Shown: positions 1 to 9,077, counted from the first letter of the stretch. The stretch is 46,126 nt of DNA from Spirochaetia bacterium (GCA_017535435.1 JAFXTY010000010.1:1-46126), one strand, 5' to 3'. Numbers and translations are program-made. The notes: generated by a model not told the origin, from the sequence alone.

Positions 1-1
1 A

Positions 2-1105
2 CCTCTTTTCTCGGGCATGATTGTGGGCACCGGCCCGCGCTACTGCCCATCTATAGAAGATAAGGTTAAACGTTTCCCAGACCGGCCGCGGCACCAGATT
101 TTTGTGGAGCCGGAAGGGCTTGAATCCGAGGAGATGTATCTTAACGGCATCTCATCCTCCCTGCCGGAGGAGGTGCAGGACCAGTTCCTCCACACACTGC
201 CCGGCCTGGAGTATGTGGAGGTGGTGCGCCCAGGATATGCAGTAGAATACGACTACCTTAATCCGCTACAGCTTTATCCTTCCCTTATGACCAAGCGGCT
301 CAAGGGGCTTTTCATCGCCGGGCAGACCAACGGCACCTCCGGCTACGAGGAGGCTGGCTGCCAGGGGCTTATGGCTGGCATCAACGCAGCCATGTACCTG
401 CAGGGAAAGGCTCCTCTGGTTCTCTCAAGAACCGAAGCCTATATCGGCGTCCTTATCGATGACCTTGTGACATTGGGAACCAAAGAGCCTTACAGAATGT
501 TCACATCCAGGGCAGAGCACCGTCTTTCCCTGCGCCATGACACTGCCGATTTCCGCCTTCTGGAGAAGGGCTACCAGGCTGGTCTGGTGCCGGCGGATAT
601 CCATCAGCAGTTTATGGAAAAACGAACTAAGATAGACGAAATCAAGGAACTCCTTGTCCAGCGCCATCTGGGGGCAAAGGAGCTTGAAAGGGTGGAACAG
701 GAAGAGCTTGTCAACGCACTCCGCCACCACATAGGAAAGACCTTTGACCAGATAGTCAGAGACCCTGAGATCAGACTTGACCAGCTGCTGAAACTGGATC
801 CAGAGATAGGAAACGGTGTGCGCAAGGAGTGGCTGGACCAGATAGAGCTTGATATAAAGTACGACGGCTATATAGCCCGTCAGGAGAGGCAGAACAGCCG
901 CATAGAGCGGATGGAGAAGCTGCGGATTCCCGAGGGCTTTGACTATGATGCGGTGGAAAGCCTTTCTGCAGAATCCCGCCTTAAGTTCAAACAGGTGCTC
1001 CCTGCCACACTGGGGCAGGCCTCCCGCATATCCGGGGTACGGACATCTGACATAGCAATTCTTATGATTCATCTGGGGAAGAAGAATGGAAGCACTGCTG
1101 GATAA
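2..1105 (+). CDS. mnmG: tRNA uridine-5-carboxymethylaminomethyl modification enzyme MnmG (GidA), C-terminal part
   Basis: The frame is open from the window edge, so this is the last ~367 residues of a protein usually about 620-630 long. With MnmE, MnmG installs the (carboxymethyl)aminomethyl group on wobble U34 of certain tRNAs, using FAD and methylene-tetrahydrofolate. The fragment opens with the family motif GPRYCPSIEDK, continues with the FAD-domain segment GTSGYEEAGCQGLMAG, and then YRMFTSRAEHRL. The C-terminal helical domain that binds MnmE and tRNA carries YDGYIARQ and the end motif (ASRISGVRTSD). The N-terminal FAD Rossmann motif lies outside the window. The stop overlaps the start of rsmG by 20 bp, the common mnmG-rsmG arrangement, so the two are translationally coupled. 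Confidence 0.97.
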   Translation, partial: PLFSGMIVGTGPRYCPSIEDKVKRFPDRPRHQIFVEPEGLESEEMYLNGISSSLPEEVQDQFLHTLPGLEYVEVVRPGYAVEYDYLNPLQLYPSLMTKRLKGLFIAGQTNGTSGYEEAGCQGLMAGINAAMYLQGKAPLVLSRTEAYIGVLIDDLVTLGTKEPYRMFTSRAEHRLSLRHDTADFRLLEKGYQAGLVPADIHQQFMEKRTKIDEIKELLVQRHLGAKELERVEQEELVNALRHHIGKTFDQIVRDPEIRLDQLLKLDPEIGNGVRKEWLDQIELDIKYDGYIARQERQNSRIERMEKLRIPEGFDYDAVESLSAESRLKFKQVLPATLGQASRISGVRTSDIAILMIHLGKKNGSTAG

Positions 1106-1709
1106 AGGTCTTTCTGAACTGGGTGTCTCCTTTTCTGATGAACAGCGCAGACAGCTTGATACCTACTGGTCGGAGCTGGCCCTGTGGAACGGCAAATATG
1201 GCCTTGTGAACGCCTCTGGCGAAGCTCTGGTGATTAAACATTTTCTCGATTCCTTTTCCGCAGTTTCAGTGCTGAAAACTATGGCATTCGACACAGCCTG
1301 CGATGTGGGCTCCGGCGGCGGTTTCCCAGGTTTGGTGCTTGCAATTGCATTTCCTGAAAAGAAGTTCACCCTTATAGAGCGTTCCGGCAAAAAAGCCCTG
1401 TTTCTGGCCAATACAGCAGTCATGATGCACGCCTCCAACGTGGAGGTTAAAGCTGAAGATGCAGACCTTATCAAAGAGCAGTTTGACCTGGTGCTGTTCC
1501 GGGCCCTGGGACAGTTCACCCAGTATTTTTCCACACTTTATCGGCTTACAGCGGCAGGGGGACATCTCTTTGCCTTCAAGGGGAGAAGAGAGGAGATTCA
1601 GCATGAGATTCAGTCCCTTGCTGCAGAGATTCAGAAAAAGACAGTGATTGAAACTGCCCATGTTCCATTCCTGGAGGATGAGCGGAACTTTGTGATAATA
1701 GAGCGGTAG
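1086..1709 (+). CDS. rsmG: 16S rRNA (guanine-527-N7)-methyltransferase RsmG (GidB)
   Basis: A 207-residue SAM-dependent methyltransferase, the normal family length. It methylates N7 of G527 in 16S rRNA, a position near the streptomycin site. The SAM-binding glycine loop DVGSGGGFPG is at about residues 73-82, followed by the acidic end of strand 2 (LIER). WNGKYGLVNASG near residue 34 corresponds to the conserved WN..NLT segment at the N-terminus of the family. The ATG lies inside the mnmG 3' end, so translation is probably coupled; nudC follows 11 bp after the stop. Confidence 0.95.
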   Translation: MEALLDKGLSELGVSFSDEQRRQLDTYWSELALWNGKYGLVNASGEALVIKHFLDSFSAVSVLKTMAFDTACDVGSGGGFPGLVLAIAFPEKKFTLIERSGKKALFLANTAVMMHASNVEVKAEDADLIKEQFDLVLFRALGQFTQYFSTLYRLTAAGGHLFAFKGRREEIQHEIQSLAAEIQKKTVIETAHVPFLEDERNFVIIER

Positions 1710-1720
1710 AGGAGGCTTGT

Positions 1721-2560
1721 ATGACATTTGTACCTGGTGTTTTCTGCGAGAAAAAGGAGAATGAGCGGAGTTTCTGGTTCCTTTTCAAGAAGGATAAGGT
1801 TCTTTATTTCGGTCAGGATGATGACATTAGGTTCCCTGAGCTTATCTCTCCCTCAGAGCTGGGACTAAAGACCACAGAACCCCAGTTCATAGGAACCATA
1901 GACGGCAGGAACGCCTTTGCCGCTCAGGTCTTTGAAGGGGAGGAAATCTGCTACAACTGCTGCGGCGTGGCCCAGTATAACTATGCCGGGCTGAGGGATC
2001 TCTACACTGCAATCGGCCGGGATATGTTCACCATAGTAGGCCGGGCTCTCCATATCTGCCGCTGGCACGAAAGCTGGAAGTTCTGTCCATCCTGCGGGGC
2101 ACCTATGGAGGATTCCAAGACAGAACGGGCCAAGATCTGCACCAAGTGCGGTCGCATCGATTATCCGGTTCTATCTCCAGCTGTAATCACTGCAGTGACC
2201 AGGGGGGATAAACTCCTTCTGGCCCACAATGTCCGTTTCACCGACGGCCGCTACAGTATAATTGCAGGTTTTGTGGAGAGCGGAGAGAGTGCAGAGGATG
2301 CAATCCGCCGGGAAATCATGGAAGAGGTGGGCATCAAGGTCAAGAATATCCGTTATTTCGGAAGTCAGTGCTGGCCATTCCCACATTCCTTCATGCTCGG
2401 CTTTACTGCAGAATACGAATCAGGAGAACTCAGACCTGATGGAGTGGAGATAGACAAGGCTGACTGGTTTGCCGCAGACCAGTTCCCGAACCTTCCCTCT
2501 TTTGCCAGCATAAGCCGTGCTCTGATCGAGGACTTCAAGAAAAAACATCCTGCAAAATAA
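1721..2560 (+). CDS. nudC: NAD(+)/NADH diphosphatase NudC (Nudix hydrolase with zinc ribbon)
   Basis: A 279-residue protein with the full NudC layout. The N-terminal domain is followed by a zinc ribbon with C122, C125, C140 and C143, and then the Nudix domain. The Nudix box runs from G183 to I205 (GFVESGES...REIMEEVGI). The family's NADH-specific motif SQPWPFPxS appears as SQCWPFPHS at 215-223, with Cys replacing Pro. Known activity: cleaves NAD(H) to NMN(H) and AMP; in E. coli the enzyme also removes NAD caps from RNA. It is the third gene of the mnmG-rsmG cluster; whether it shares their promoter cannot be seen here. Confidence 0.93.
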   Translation: MTFVPGVFCEKKENERSFWFLFKKDKVLYFGQDDDIRFPELISPSELGLKTTEPQFIGTIDGRNAFAAQVFEGEEICYNCCGVAQYNYAGLRDLYTAIGRDMFTIVGRALHICRWHESWKFCPSCGAPMEDSKTERAKICTKCGRIDYPVLSPAVITAVTRGDKLLLAHNVRFTDGRYSIIAGFVESGESAEDAIRREIMEEVGIKVKNIRYFGSQCWPFPHSFMLGFTAEYESGELRPDGVEIDKADWFAADQFPNLPSFASISRALIEDFKKKHPAK

Positions 2561-2574
2561 CTTTTTGTTATTTT
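2554..2574 (+). other. AT-only hairpin at the end of nudC
   Basis: AAAATAAC and GTTATTTT form an 8-bp perfect stem around a TTTTT loop, overlapping the nudC stop. There is no clean U-tract after it (AATTATG then A-rich), so it may be a weak terminator or a 3'-end stabiliser. The rest of the gap up to mmdA (to 2713) is AT-rich, and I found no convincing promoter pair in it. Confidence 0.35.
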
Positions 2575-2713
2575 AATTATGAAAAAAAATACATAAAAAT
2601 CGTCCCGTTGGTAAAATCAGAAGGTAGAAGAAAAAAGCATAATATAGTAAAATTTTTTCAAAATTACGGAGTATAAACGTAAGTTTCACATAATAACCGA
2701 CAGGAGGATTAAG

Positions 2714-4264
2714 TTGGGTAACAAAGAAGCCTTACAGAAGTTTAAGGACATGCGTTCCAAAATGCTTGCAGGCGGTGGAGAAGACCAGATTGCCAAGCAG
2801 CATGAGAGAGGAAAGCTGACTGCCAGAGAGAGAATCAACCTTCTTTTCGATGAGGGTTCATTCATTGAAGACGGCACTTACATGACAGGACGTGCTGACA
2901 AGTTCGGACTCGACAAGAAGAAGTTCTTGGGAGACGGAGTTGTAACTGGCTGCGGAAAAGTTGACGGAAAGCAGGTTTTCGTTTCATCACAGGATTTCAC
3001 AGTCCTTGGCGGATCCCTGGGAGAGATGCATGCAGAGCGCATTGCAGCTGCACAGGCTCTTGCACTTAAGAACGGAACACCATTCGTTCAGGTTAACGAT
3101 TCCGGCGGAGCAAGAATCCAGGAAGGTATCCTGGCCCTTGGCGGTTATGGAAAACTTTTCAGAAACAACACTATTTCTTCCGGTGTAATCCCACAGATCT
3201 CTGTAATCCTGGGACCATGTGCCGGCGGTGCTGTATATTCACCAGCTATCACAGACTTCATCTTCATGGTTGATGGCATTTCCAACATGTACATCACCGG
3301 ACCAGATGTAATCAAGGCTGTAACAGGCGAGGAGATCTCTCATGAGGCTCTCGGTGGAGCAGGCGCACACTGCGGAACCAGCGGTGTCGCACACTTCCGC
3401 TATCCTACCGAGGAAGCTTGTCTTGAGGGCGTAAGAAAGCTTCTCAACTATCTCCCTGCAAACAACATGGAGCCATCTCCGGTTGCACCTTGCACAGACC
3501 CTGTTGACAGAGAGACTCCAGAACTTATGGATATTCTCCCGGACAACATCAACCAGGGCTATGACATGAAAGAGTTCATCTACTCAATCTTCGATGCAGA
3601 CAGCTTCCTGGAAGTTCAGGCAGACTTCGCTAAGAACGTTGTAGTAGGTTTCGCAAAACTGAACGGCCGGACAGTGGGCGTTTTCGCAAACAACCCTAAG
3701 TTCTTCGCCGCTTCCCTTGATATCAACTCATCCGACAAGGGTGCACGGTTCATCCGGTTCTGCGATGCATTCAACATTCCTATAGTTTCACTGGTAGACG
3801 TACCGGGCTTCCTCCCAGGCGTTGAGCAGGAGCACGGTGGAATCATCCGCCACGGAGCAAAGATTCTCTACGCTATCGCAGAGGCAACAGTTCCAAAGGT
3901 AGCACTTATCGTCAGAAAGTCCTACGGTGGAGCATTCATCGCAATGTCTGCTAAGCAGCTGGGCTATGACCGGACACTGGCATTCCCGACATCACAGATC
4001 GCTGTAATGGGCGCTCAGGGTGCTGCAAACATCATCTTCAGAAAAGAGATCAATGCTGCTGCTGATCCAGCTGCAAAGAGAGCAGAGAAGATTGCAGAGT
4101 TCGAGGCAGAGGTTATGAACCCATTCGTTGCAGCCGGCTACGGATATGTTGACGATGTTATCGATCCTAAGTATGCAAGAATCGAACTCATCAGATCTGT
4201 AGAGATGCACATCACCAAGAGAGAAGACAGACCTGCTAAGAAGCACGGAAACATTCCTCTGTAA
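2714..4264 (+). CDS. mmdA: Acyl-CoA carboxyltransferase subunit, methylmalonyl-CoA decarboxylase alpha type
   Basis: A 516-residue PccB-type carboxyltransferase. It transfers the carboxyl group of an acyl-CoA (most likely methylmalonyl-CoA) to biotin on the partner BCCP. The two crotonase-fold halves are visible: the N half has NDSGGARIQEG and GPCAGGAVYSPA, the C half has DVPGFLPGVEQEHGGIIRHGAK and RKSYGGAFIAMS. The length fits MmdA (~510) rather than glutaconyl-CoA decarboxylase alpha (~590). It is not the pyruvate-carboxylase-like OadA, so oxaloacetate is an unlikely substrate. The start is TTG at 2714, set by AGGAGG at 2702-2707. The three genes behind it complete a Na+-translocating decarboxylase. 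A propionyl-CoA carboxylase role is the alternative. Confidence 0.9.
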   Translation: MGNKEALQKFKDMRSKMLAGGGEDQIAKQHERGKLTARERINLLFDEGSFIEDGTYMTGRADKFGLDKKKFLGDGVVTGCGKVDGKQVFVSSQDFTVLGGSLGEMHAERIAAAQALALKNGTPFVQVNDSGGARIQEGILALGGYGKLFRNNTISSGVIPQISVILGPCAGGAVYSPAITDFIFMVDGISNMYITGPDVIKAVTGEEISHEALGGAGAHCGTSGVAHFRYPTEEACLEGVRKLLNYLPANNMEPSPVAPCTDPVDRETPELMDILPDNINQGYDMKEFIYSIFDADSFLEVQADFAKNVVVGFAKLNGRTVGVFANNPKFFAASLDINSSDKGARFIRFCDAFNIPIVSLVDVPGFLPGVEQEHGGIIRHGAKILYAIAEATVPKVALIVRKSYGGAFIAMSAKQLGYDRTLAFPTSQIAVMGAQGAANIIFRKEINAAADPAAKRAEKIAEFEAEVMNPFVAAGYGYVDDVIDPKYARIELIRSVEMHITKREDRPAKKHGNIPL

Positions 4265-4278
4265 TATTGGAGTAGAGT

Positions 4279-4632
4279 ATGGATATAGAAGTATTCAGCT
4301 ATACACTGGTTTCCACAGTCGTTGGACTTTTTGTGGTATTCTCCTTCCTTGCTATCCTGGCTATCGTTATGGTTGTTCTGGGAAAATGGGATATTGCAAA
4401 ATCCAATAAAGCTGCTAAAAAGGATGCTCCTAAAGCTGCCACACCTGCAGCTGCTGCAGAGGCACCTAAGGCAGAGAGCATGGACTGGCTTATCGCTGCT
4501 GTTGCCGCATTTGTGGCACAGGACGAGGAGCCTGTATCTGCAGAGGCATGGACACCAAGTGATATTTTAAGAGAAAGCCCATGGGCAAAGGCGCCGCGGG
4601 TATCAAAAAGACTTTCTGGAGTTAACAGATGA
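4279..4632 (+). CDS. mmdD: Decarboxylase delta/gamma subunit (OadG/MmdD-like membrane anchor)
   Basis: A 117-residue protein with one N-terminal membrane segment (about residues 12-34), then a Lys/Ala/Pro-rich linker and a short acidic to basic tail. This is the shape of OadG/MmdD subunits, which stabilise the complex and hold the cytoplasmic carboxyltransferase on the membrane subunit. Sequence conservation in this family is low, so the call rests on topology, size and position between the alpha and biotin-carrier genes. It overlaps the BCCP start by 4 bp (ATGA), so translation is coupled. Confidence 0.8.
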   Translation: MDIEVFSYTLVSTVVGLFVVFSFLAILAIVMVVLGKWDIAKSNKAAKKDAPKAATPAAAAEAPKAESMDWLIAAVAAFVAQDEEPVSAEAWTPSDILRESPWAKAPRVSKRLSGVNR

Positions 4633-5054
4633 AAAAAGAGATTAATTTTGAGTTCGATGGTAACAAGTACAAAGTGGACGTTGAGTCAGACGGTGAAAAC
4701 CTTGTTATCACAAAAGATGGGAAGACATACAATGTAAAGCTTATCGGCGGCGCTGCTAAAAAGCCAGCTCCACGGAAGGCACCTGTTGCAGCACCTGCAG
4801 CAGCTCCTGTTGCCGCTCCTGCACCAGTTGCAGCAGCAGGCGCAAAGGATGTAGTTGCACCAATGCCTGGAACAATCAAAGATGTAAAGGTTAAGGTAGG
4901 CGACGCAGTTAAGAACGGACAGCTGGTCTGCATCATGGAAGCTATGAAGATGGATATGGAAGTGTTTGCTGCTGCTGACGGAACTGTAGCTGAAGTTTGC
5001 CTCGCAGGCGGTTCCAGCGTACAGAAGGGCCAGGCTATCGTTAAACTGGCATAA
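4629..5054 (+). CDS. mmdC: Biotin carboxyl carrier protein of the decarboxylase (gamma subunit)
   Basis: A 141-residue biotinyl protein. The C-terminal biotinyl domain has the signature EAMKMDMEV with the biotinylated lysine at K107. The Ala/Pro-rich flexible linker at about 44-70 is typical of MmdC and GcdC. It carries carboxybiotin from the MmdA active site to the membrane subunit, where decarboxylation drives Na+ export. Start ATG at 4629 overlaps the previous stop; the beta subunit follows 11 bp downstream. Confidence 0.93.
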   Translation: MKKEINFEFDGNKYKVDVESDGENLVITKDGKTYNVKLIGGAAKKPAPRKAPVAAPAAAPVAAPAPVAAAGAKDVVAPMPGTIKDVKVKVGDAVKNGQLVCIMEAMKMDMEVFAAADGTVAEVCLAGGSSVQKGQAIVKLA

Positions 5055-5065
5055 GGGGTAATTGC

Positions 5066-6181
5066 ATGTTAGAATTATTGACAAATTTCTTGTCCAATAC
5101 AGGTTTTGCAAACCTTACATGGCAGTACCTGGTTATGATCGGCATGGGCTGTTTCCTGCTGTATCTGGGTATTGTACGTGGGTTTGAGCCACTGCTCCTG
5201 GTTCCGATCGGATTCGGTTGTATTCTCTGCAACCTTCCTATCACAGGACTTATGGAGGATGGCGGTCTGCTTAGGTACTTCTACTTCGGAGTAGAGCACG
5301 GTCTGTTCCCACCGATCATCTTCCTGGGTATCGGTGCAATGACAGACTTCGGCCCGCTTCTGGCAAACCCGATCACATTCCTTCTTGGTGCTGCTGCTCA
5401 GCTGGGTATCTTCGTTACCCTTATCGGAGCAAGAGCCCTTGGATTCACATTCTGCGAAGCTGCTTCCATCGGTATCATCGGTGGAGCCGACGGTCCTACC
5501 GCTATCTTCCTGACATCCAAGCTGGCACCGCACCTTCTGGGACCTATCGCTGTAGCAGCTTACTCCTACATGGCACTGGTTCCATTCATCCAGCCACCTA
5601 TCATCAAGGCTCTTACCTCCAAGAAAGACCGGATGATCCACATGGCTGAGGTCCGCCAGGCTTCCAAGACTGTGAAGATCCTGTTCCCTATCATCGTATG
5701 TATCCTGGCATCCCTGCTGGTTCCAGATGCAGCATCCCTCCTGGGTATGCTCATGCTGGGTAACCTGTTCAAGGAGTGCGGTGTTACAGAAAGACTTACC
5801 AAGACAGCTGGAAACGAGCTTATCAACATCGTCACCATCTTCCTGGGTCTTGCAGTAGGTTCCAAGATGTCTGCAGAGCACTTCCTTACAATTCAGACAA
5901 TCATGATCATCTGTATGGGTCTGGTTGCATTCTGTTTCGGAACTGCTGGTGGAGTTCTCCTGGGACAGCTTCTTAAGATCATCACAAAGGGCAGAGTAAA
6001 CCCGATGATCGGTGCTGCCGGAGTATCCGCTGTACCAATGGCTGCCAGAGTAGTTCAGAAAGTAGGACAGCAGGAAGATCCTTCCAACTTCCTCCTTATG
6101 AACGCTATGGGACCAAACGTAGCCGGAGTTATCGGTTCTGCAGTTGCTGCAGGTATCCTCCTTTCACTGTCCAGAGGTTAA
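5066..6181 (+). CDS. mmdB: Sodium ion-translocating decarboxylase, beta subunit (OadB/MmdB/GcdB family)
   Basis: A 371-residue polytopic membrane protein. Family landmarks are [10 protein letters not shown] at 139-148, whose aspartate (D142) matches the Asp203 of Klebsiella OadB that is essential for Na+ movement, and the later segment [14 protein letters not shown], which carries further residues implicated in the channel. The subunit decarboxylates carboxybiotin and couples it to Na+ export. It is the last gene of the four-gene operon and is followed by a strong intrinsic terminator. Confidence 0.95.
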   Translation: MLELLTNFLSNTGFANLTWQYLVMIGMGCFLLYLGIVRGFEPLLLVPIGFGCILCNLPITGLMEDGGLLRYFYFGVEHGLFPPIIFLGIGAMTDFGPLLANPITFLLGAAAQLGIFVTLIGARALGFTFCEAASIGIIGGADGPTAIFLTSKLAPHLLGPIAVAAYSYMALVPFIQPPIIKALTSKKDRMIHMAEVRQASKTVKILFPIIVCILASLLVPDAASLLGMLMLGNLFKECGVTERLTKTAGNELINIVTIFLGLAVGSKMSAEHFLTIQTIMIICMGLVAFCFGTAGGVLLGQLLKIITKGRVNPMIGAAGVSAVPMAARVVQKVGQQEDPSNFLLMNAMGPNVAGVIGSAVAAGILLSLSRG

Positions 6182-6198
6182 CACCTGCGGATAGATAT

Positions 6199-6227
6199 AG
6201 CTCCCCGTCAAGGGGAGCTTTTTTTTT
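6199..6227 (+). terminator. Rho-independent terminator of the mmd operon
   Basis: AGCTCCCC (6199-6206) pairs perfectly with GGGGAGCT (6212-6219) around the loop GTCAA; T residues run from 6219 to 6227. It lies 18 bp after the mmdB stop. Confidence 0.92.
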
Positions 6228-6284
6228 GCCCTGAATACATTATTTCGACTTGAAAAAAGGGGATTTTCACGTTAACATTTACCT

Positions 6285-6947
6285 ATGGCAGAACCGAGAT
6301 TCAAAGCAGCCCTTTTTGATGTGGACGGAACCCTTTATCCCCAGAGTTTCTTTATCAAGACCAGTCTCCGGTTTTTTCTGCAGCATCCCCGTTTAAGTGT
6401 AGCTTTCAGGCGGCTCAGGAAGGATATTCGGCAGATAGGCGGGGTGGAGGATCTCCATCTTGCACAGGCCTCCCTGTGCGCAGGATACCTGAGAATCCCG
6501 GCAGATCAGGCTCAGGAGCTTCTTGAAACCTATATCTATGGCACTTATATGGATATGCTCAGCAAGGCAGAACCTTACCCGGGAGCAGAGCCGCTTCTTG
6601 CCTCTCTTAAGGATGCGGGGCTCAAGCTGGGGGTCATAACTGACTATACTGTAGGAAAAAAACTTTCAGCCCTTGGCTTCGACCGGTACTGGGATATGAC
6701 GGTGTCGGCCGATGAAATGGGACATCTTAAGCCAGAAGCTGATGCTTTCCTTCTGGCAGCAGAAGAATTAAAAATTTCACCAGAACAGATAATTTATGTT
6801 GGAAATGAATATAAATATGATATAATAGGGGCAAAGAAAGCTGGAATGAAAGCTGCTCACCTGGCTCAGAAGCCTGTGCCAGACAGCGTGGCAGACATAA
6901 CATTCTCCGATTTTAACGATTTACGGAGCTACATACTTGGGAATTAA
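6285..6947 (+). CDS. HAD-superfamily hydrolase
   Basis: A 220-residue protein with the HAD motifs in order: motif I FDVDGT (nucleophile D12, acid/base D14), a helical cap, motif II ITDYT, motif III lysine in HLKPEADAF, and motif IV as VGNEYKYDIIGAKKAG, where the usual first Asp is Asn. The cap position and length suggest a subclass I phosphatase acting on a small phosphate ester (phosphoglycolate- or nucleotide-phosphatase-like). The substrate cannot be told. The 3' end overlaps the next gene by 11 bp. Confidence 0.85.
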   Translation: MAEPRFKAALFDVDGTLYPQSFFIKTSLRFFLQHPRLSVAFRRLRKDIRQIGGVEDLHLAQASLCAGYLRIPADQAQELLETYIYGTYMDMLSKAEPYPGAEPLLASLKDAGLKLGVITDYTVGKKLSALGFDRYWDMTVSADEMGHLKPEADAFLLAAEELKISPEQIIYVGNEYKYDIIGAKKAGMKAAHLAQKPVPDSVADITFSDFNDLRSYILGN

Positions 6948-8379
6948 CGGTGTAAACATTTTCTTCTTTTTATTTTCTCTTGCAGTTGAACTGCTGATTC
7001 TTTTTGCTTTCATGAGGTCTAATACTGCCAGCCGCTATCTGGACAGAATGCGCACCTTCTATAACAGCAGGACCCAGGAGCTTGATAAGATTGTGGAAGA
7101 GCGGAAGACAGCCCTCAACGATATCAAGCTTGCCATGGATGGGAGCGAGCAGAATGCCCGGGATCTGATCAAAAGCTTTGAAGTCAGCTTCAATATGGTG
7201 AAAAAGAGGGATGATGAGATCAAGGTCCTGAGCAGTCAGTTGGACACATTCCGCAGTGCTTTCAACGAGATGGCCGATGCCTCCCAGAAGGCGGACAAGA
7301 ACCTGCAGCTGCTTAAGCAGGAGTCCAAGAATGTGGAGATAGTCCGGCGCAGCATTAAGAATCTTACAGATCAGCTTGCCGAAATAAAAGAGCAGACCGA
7401 CTCCATCCTTTCCGAGTTCAACAAAAAGAACGAGGAATCCTTCGAACAGCTCAGGCTTAATCTTCTCAACACAGTGAATCTCAATATGGGGACCCTTCAG
7501 GATGGCCTTGAGATGGCAGGCAAACGGCTTGATACTTTCAATACCCAGATAGAAGAGCTGACTGGCCGGCAGGCTCTGGTGTCGGAGAACGCAATCAAGG
7601 ATCTTACAATTGCAATGAATGCCAAGCTGGATTCCTTCAGGGAAAGCATAGAGACCTTTGGAAAGGGCTATATGGAGCGGCTTGAGCTTCTTAAGGATAA
7701 GAATACTGCAGTGGAGTCTGAGTTCTTTGCTGCCCTGGACAAAGAGAGCAGGAGCCGTCTTGAGGTTGTCCGCTCTGAGATTGAGAAGGAATTTACCGAT
7801 TATCAGGCATCTGTAAGCGAAAAGCTTGCCTCTGTAGACACTCTTAAGCAGGACATAGAGAATTTGGGCAGCGCTCTGCAGGAGATAAAAACCGGCATGG
7901 AGGAGGTCAGGGCCAAAGCTGTTGATGAGCTTTCCGACAAGGTGCAGAATGCTGAGAATCTCTTCATGGAAACATACAAGAACCGTCTGGATGCCTTGGA
8001 GAAGCAGACATCTGGCCGCATGGAGAAGGTTGAGCAGGCTGTGAAAGCCCTGGACAATATTTCAAATCTTGGTGAAAAGCTTTCTGAGACCGAGGATCGC
8101 CTGGCTAAGATTGACAAGGTGATGGAGTGGCTTGCCAAGACCGAGACCCGTCTTAACGATTCCATCCATAAGGGGGAGGAGACTATTTCTGTTCTTGGGG
8201 AGCTGGTGGAGAAGCCTGTCCCTATATCGTCCCCCGATACCCAGATATCCCAGACCGACAGGAACGAGACTGCTAAACTGCTTATCCAGAGGGGCTGGAG
8301 CAATGAGAAGATTGCCGAGACCCTGGGCATAAGCGAAGGCGAAGTAGACCTTATCAGAGATTTTTATTCATCTAACTAA
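6937..8379 (+). CDS. Membrane-anchored long coiled-coil protein with C-terminal helix-turn-helix-like segment (spirochaete type)
   Basis: A 480-residue protein with one hydrophobic segment at about 5-26 followed by an almost continuous heptad-rich Lys/Glu/Leu region (about 35-420). It ends in a compact segment, about 447-478 (QRGWSNEKIAETLGISEGEV), that looks like a small helix-turn-helix of the sigma-70 region 4 type. The layout matches the spirochaetal coiled-coil family some databases call SpiroCoCo; the role is unknown, perhaps structural at the inner membrane. The start is TTG at 6937, with GGAG at 6925-6928, inside the end of the HAD gene. The combination of a membrane anchor with a DNA-binding-like tail is unusual. 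Confidence 0.8.
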   Translation: MGINGVNIFFFLFSLAVELLILFAFMRSNTASRYLDRMRTFYNSRTQELDKIVEERKTALNDIKLAMDGSEQNARDLIKSFEVSFNMVKKRDDEIKVLSSQLDTFRSAFNEMADASQKADKNLQLLKQESKNVEIVRRSIKNLTDQLAEIKEQTDSILSEFNKKNEESFEQLRLNLLNTVNLNMGTLQDGLEMAGKRLDTFNTQIEELTGRQALVSENAIKDLTIAMNAKLDSFRESIETFGKGYMERLELLKDKNTAVESEFFAALDKESRSRLEVVRSEIEKEFTDYQASVSEKLASVDTLKQDIENLGSALQEIKTGMEEVRAKAVDELSDKVQNAENLFMETYKNRLDALEKQTSGRMEKVEQAVKALDNISNLGEKLSETEDRLAKIDKVMEWLAKTETRLNDSIHKGEETISVLGELVEKPVPISSPDTQISQTDRNETAKLLIQRGWSNEKIAETLGISEGEVDLIRDFYSSN

Positions 8380-8399
8380 TTATTTTTTTACTAAATTAT

Positions 8400-8429
8400 T
8401 GACTATTATATTTTCTTATTAGTATCTTT
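8400..8429 (+). promoter_or_regulatory. Probable sigma-70 promoter for grpE-dnaK-dnaJ
   Basis: TTGACT at 8400-8405 and TATCTT at 8424-8429 are spaced 18 bp apart in a strongly AT-rich gap. The sequence around the -35 (ATTATTGACTAT) is the same as that in front of the T-box at 28481. No CIRCE repeat (TTAGCACTC-N9-GAGTGCTAA) is present, so there is no sign of HrcA control. Confidence 0.45.
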
Positions 8430-8461
8430 TAATAAAGAAAAACAACTAAGGACACACAAAA

Positions 8462-9049
8462 GTGAAAAAGGATACTGAGGAAGAAAAGATGGAGCAGGAA
8501 CTTCAGCCTGAATCGGAAGCCAAGGCCGAAGAGCTTGGGACAGAAGAACCTGCCGAACCGGTTGATGAGGTTGCTGCCCTTAAGGAGCAGATTCAGAAGC
8601 TGGAGAAGGAGAAGGCAGAGATGAAGGACCAGTTCCTCCGGAAGGCTGCCGACTTTGATAATTTCCGCAAACGTCTTATCCGTGACAAGGAAGATGCTGT
8701 AAGCTTTGCCAACACCTCTCTCTTGACCGATCTGATAGATGTTCTTGATGACTTTGAGAGGGCTGAGGAAGCTGCCAAGAAGTCCAAGAATTTTGAGACT
8801 CTGGCGAACGGCGTTGATCTTATAGAGAAACGTCTTATGGGTCTTCTGGAGAAGAAGTGGGGGCTTACAAAGTATGTTCCTGTGAACGAGGCATTTGACC
8901 CCGAGAAGCACGAGGCTCTTATGATGACAGAGTCTCCTGATGTCAAGGAAGCTACTGTTGCAGAGGTGTTCCAGAACGGCTACATCCTGCACGGAAGAGT
9001 TATACGGCATGCAAAGGTGAAAGTGAGCATGCCTGCAAAGAATAATTGA
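8462..9049 (+). CDS. grpE: Nucleotide exchange factor GrpE
   Basis: A 195-residue protein. The acidic, low-complexity N-terminus (to about residue 38) leads into a coiled coil and then the GrpE core with KDQFLRKAADFDNFRKR, and a C-terminal beta domain ending VFQNGYILHGRVIRHAKVKVS. It releases ADP from DnaK. The start is GTG at 8462, with AAGGA at 8448-8452; an internal ATG at 8489 is possible but has no better ribosome site. dnaK follows 28 bp downstream. Confidence 0.95.
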   Translation: MKKDTEEEKMEQELQPESEAKAEELGTEEPAEPVDEVAALKEQIQKLEKEKAEMKDQFLRKAADFDNFRKRLIRDKEDAVSFANTSLLTDLIDVLDDFERAEEAAKKSKNFETLANGVDLIEKRLMGLLEKKWGLTKYVPVNEAFDPEKHEALMMTESPDVKEATVAEVFQNGYILHGRVIRHAKVKVSMPAKNN

Positions 9050-9077
9050 AAATTTTTTCTAAGAAGGAAGGAATAAT

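Noticed and set aside
2600-2713. Promoter for the mmd operon (TATAAA at 2672, CATAAT at 2638)
   Set aside because: No matching -35 at proper spacing for either; the gap is AT-rich, so chance matches are expected.
4629-5054. BCCP as acetyl-CoA carboxylase AccB
   Set aside because: Flanked by OadG-like and OadB-like membrane subunits, so it belongs to the decarboxylase pump.
5075-5881. 268-codon open frame on the minus strand opposite mmdB
   Set aside because: It mirrors a well-supported gene, has no ribosome site, and its product is rich in Cys/His/Gln without any family pattern.
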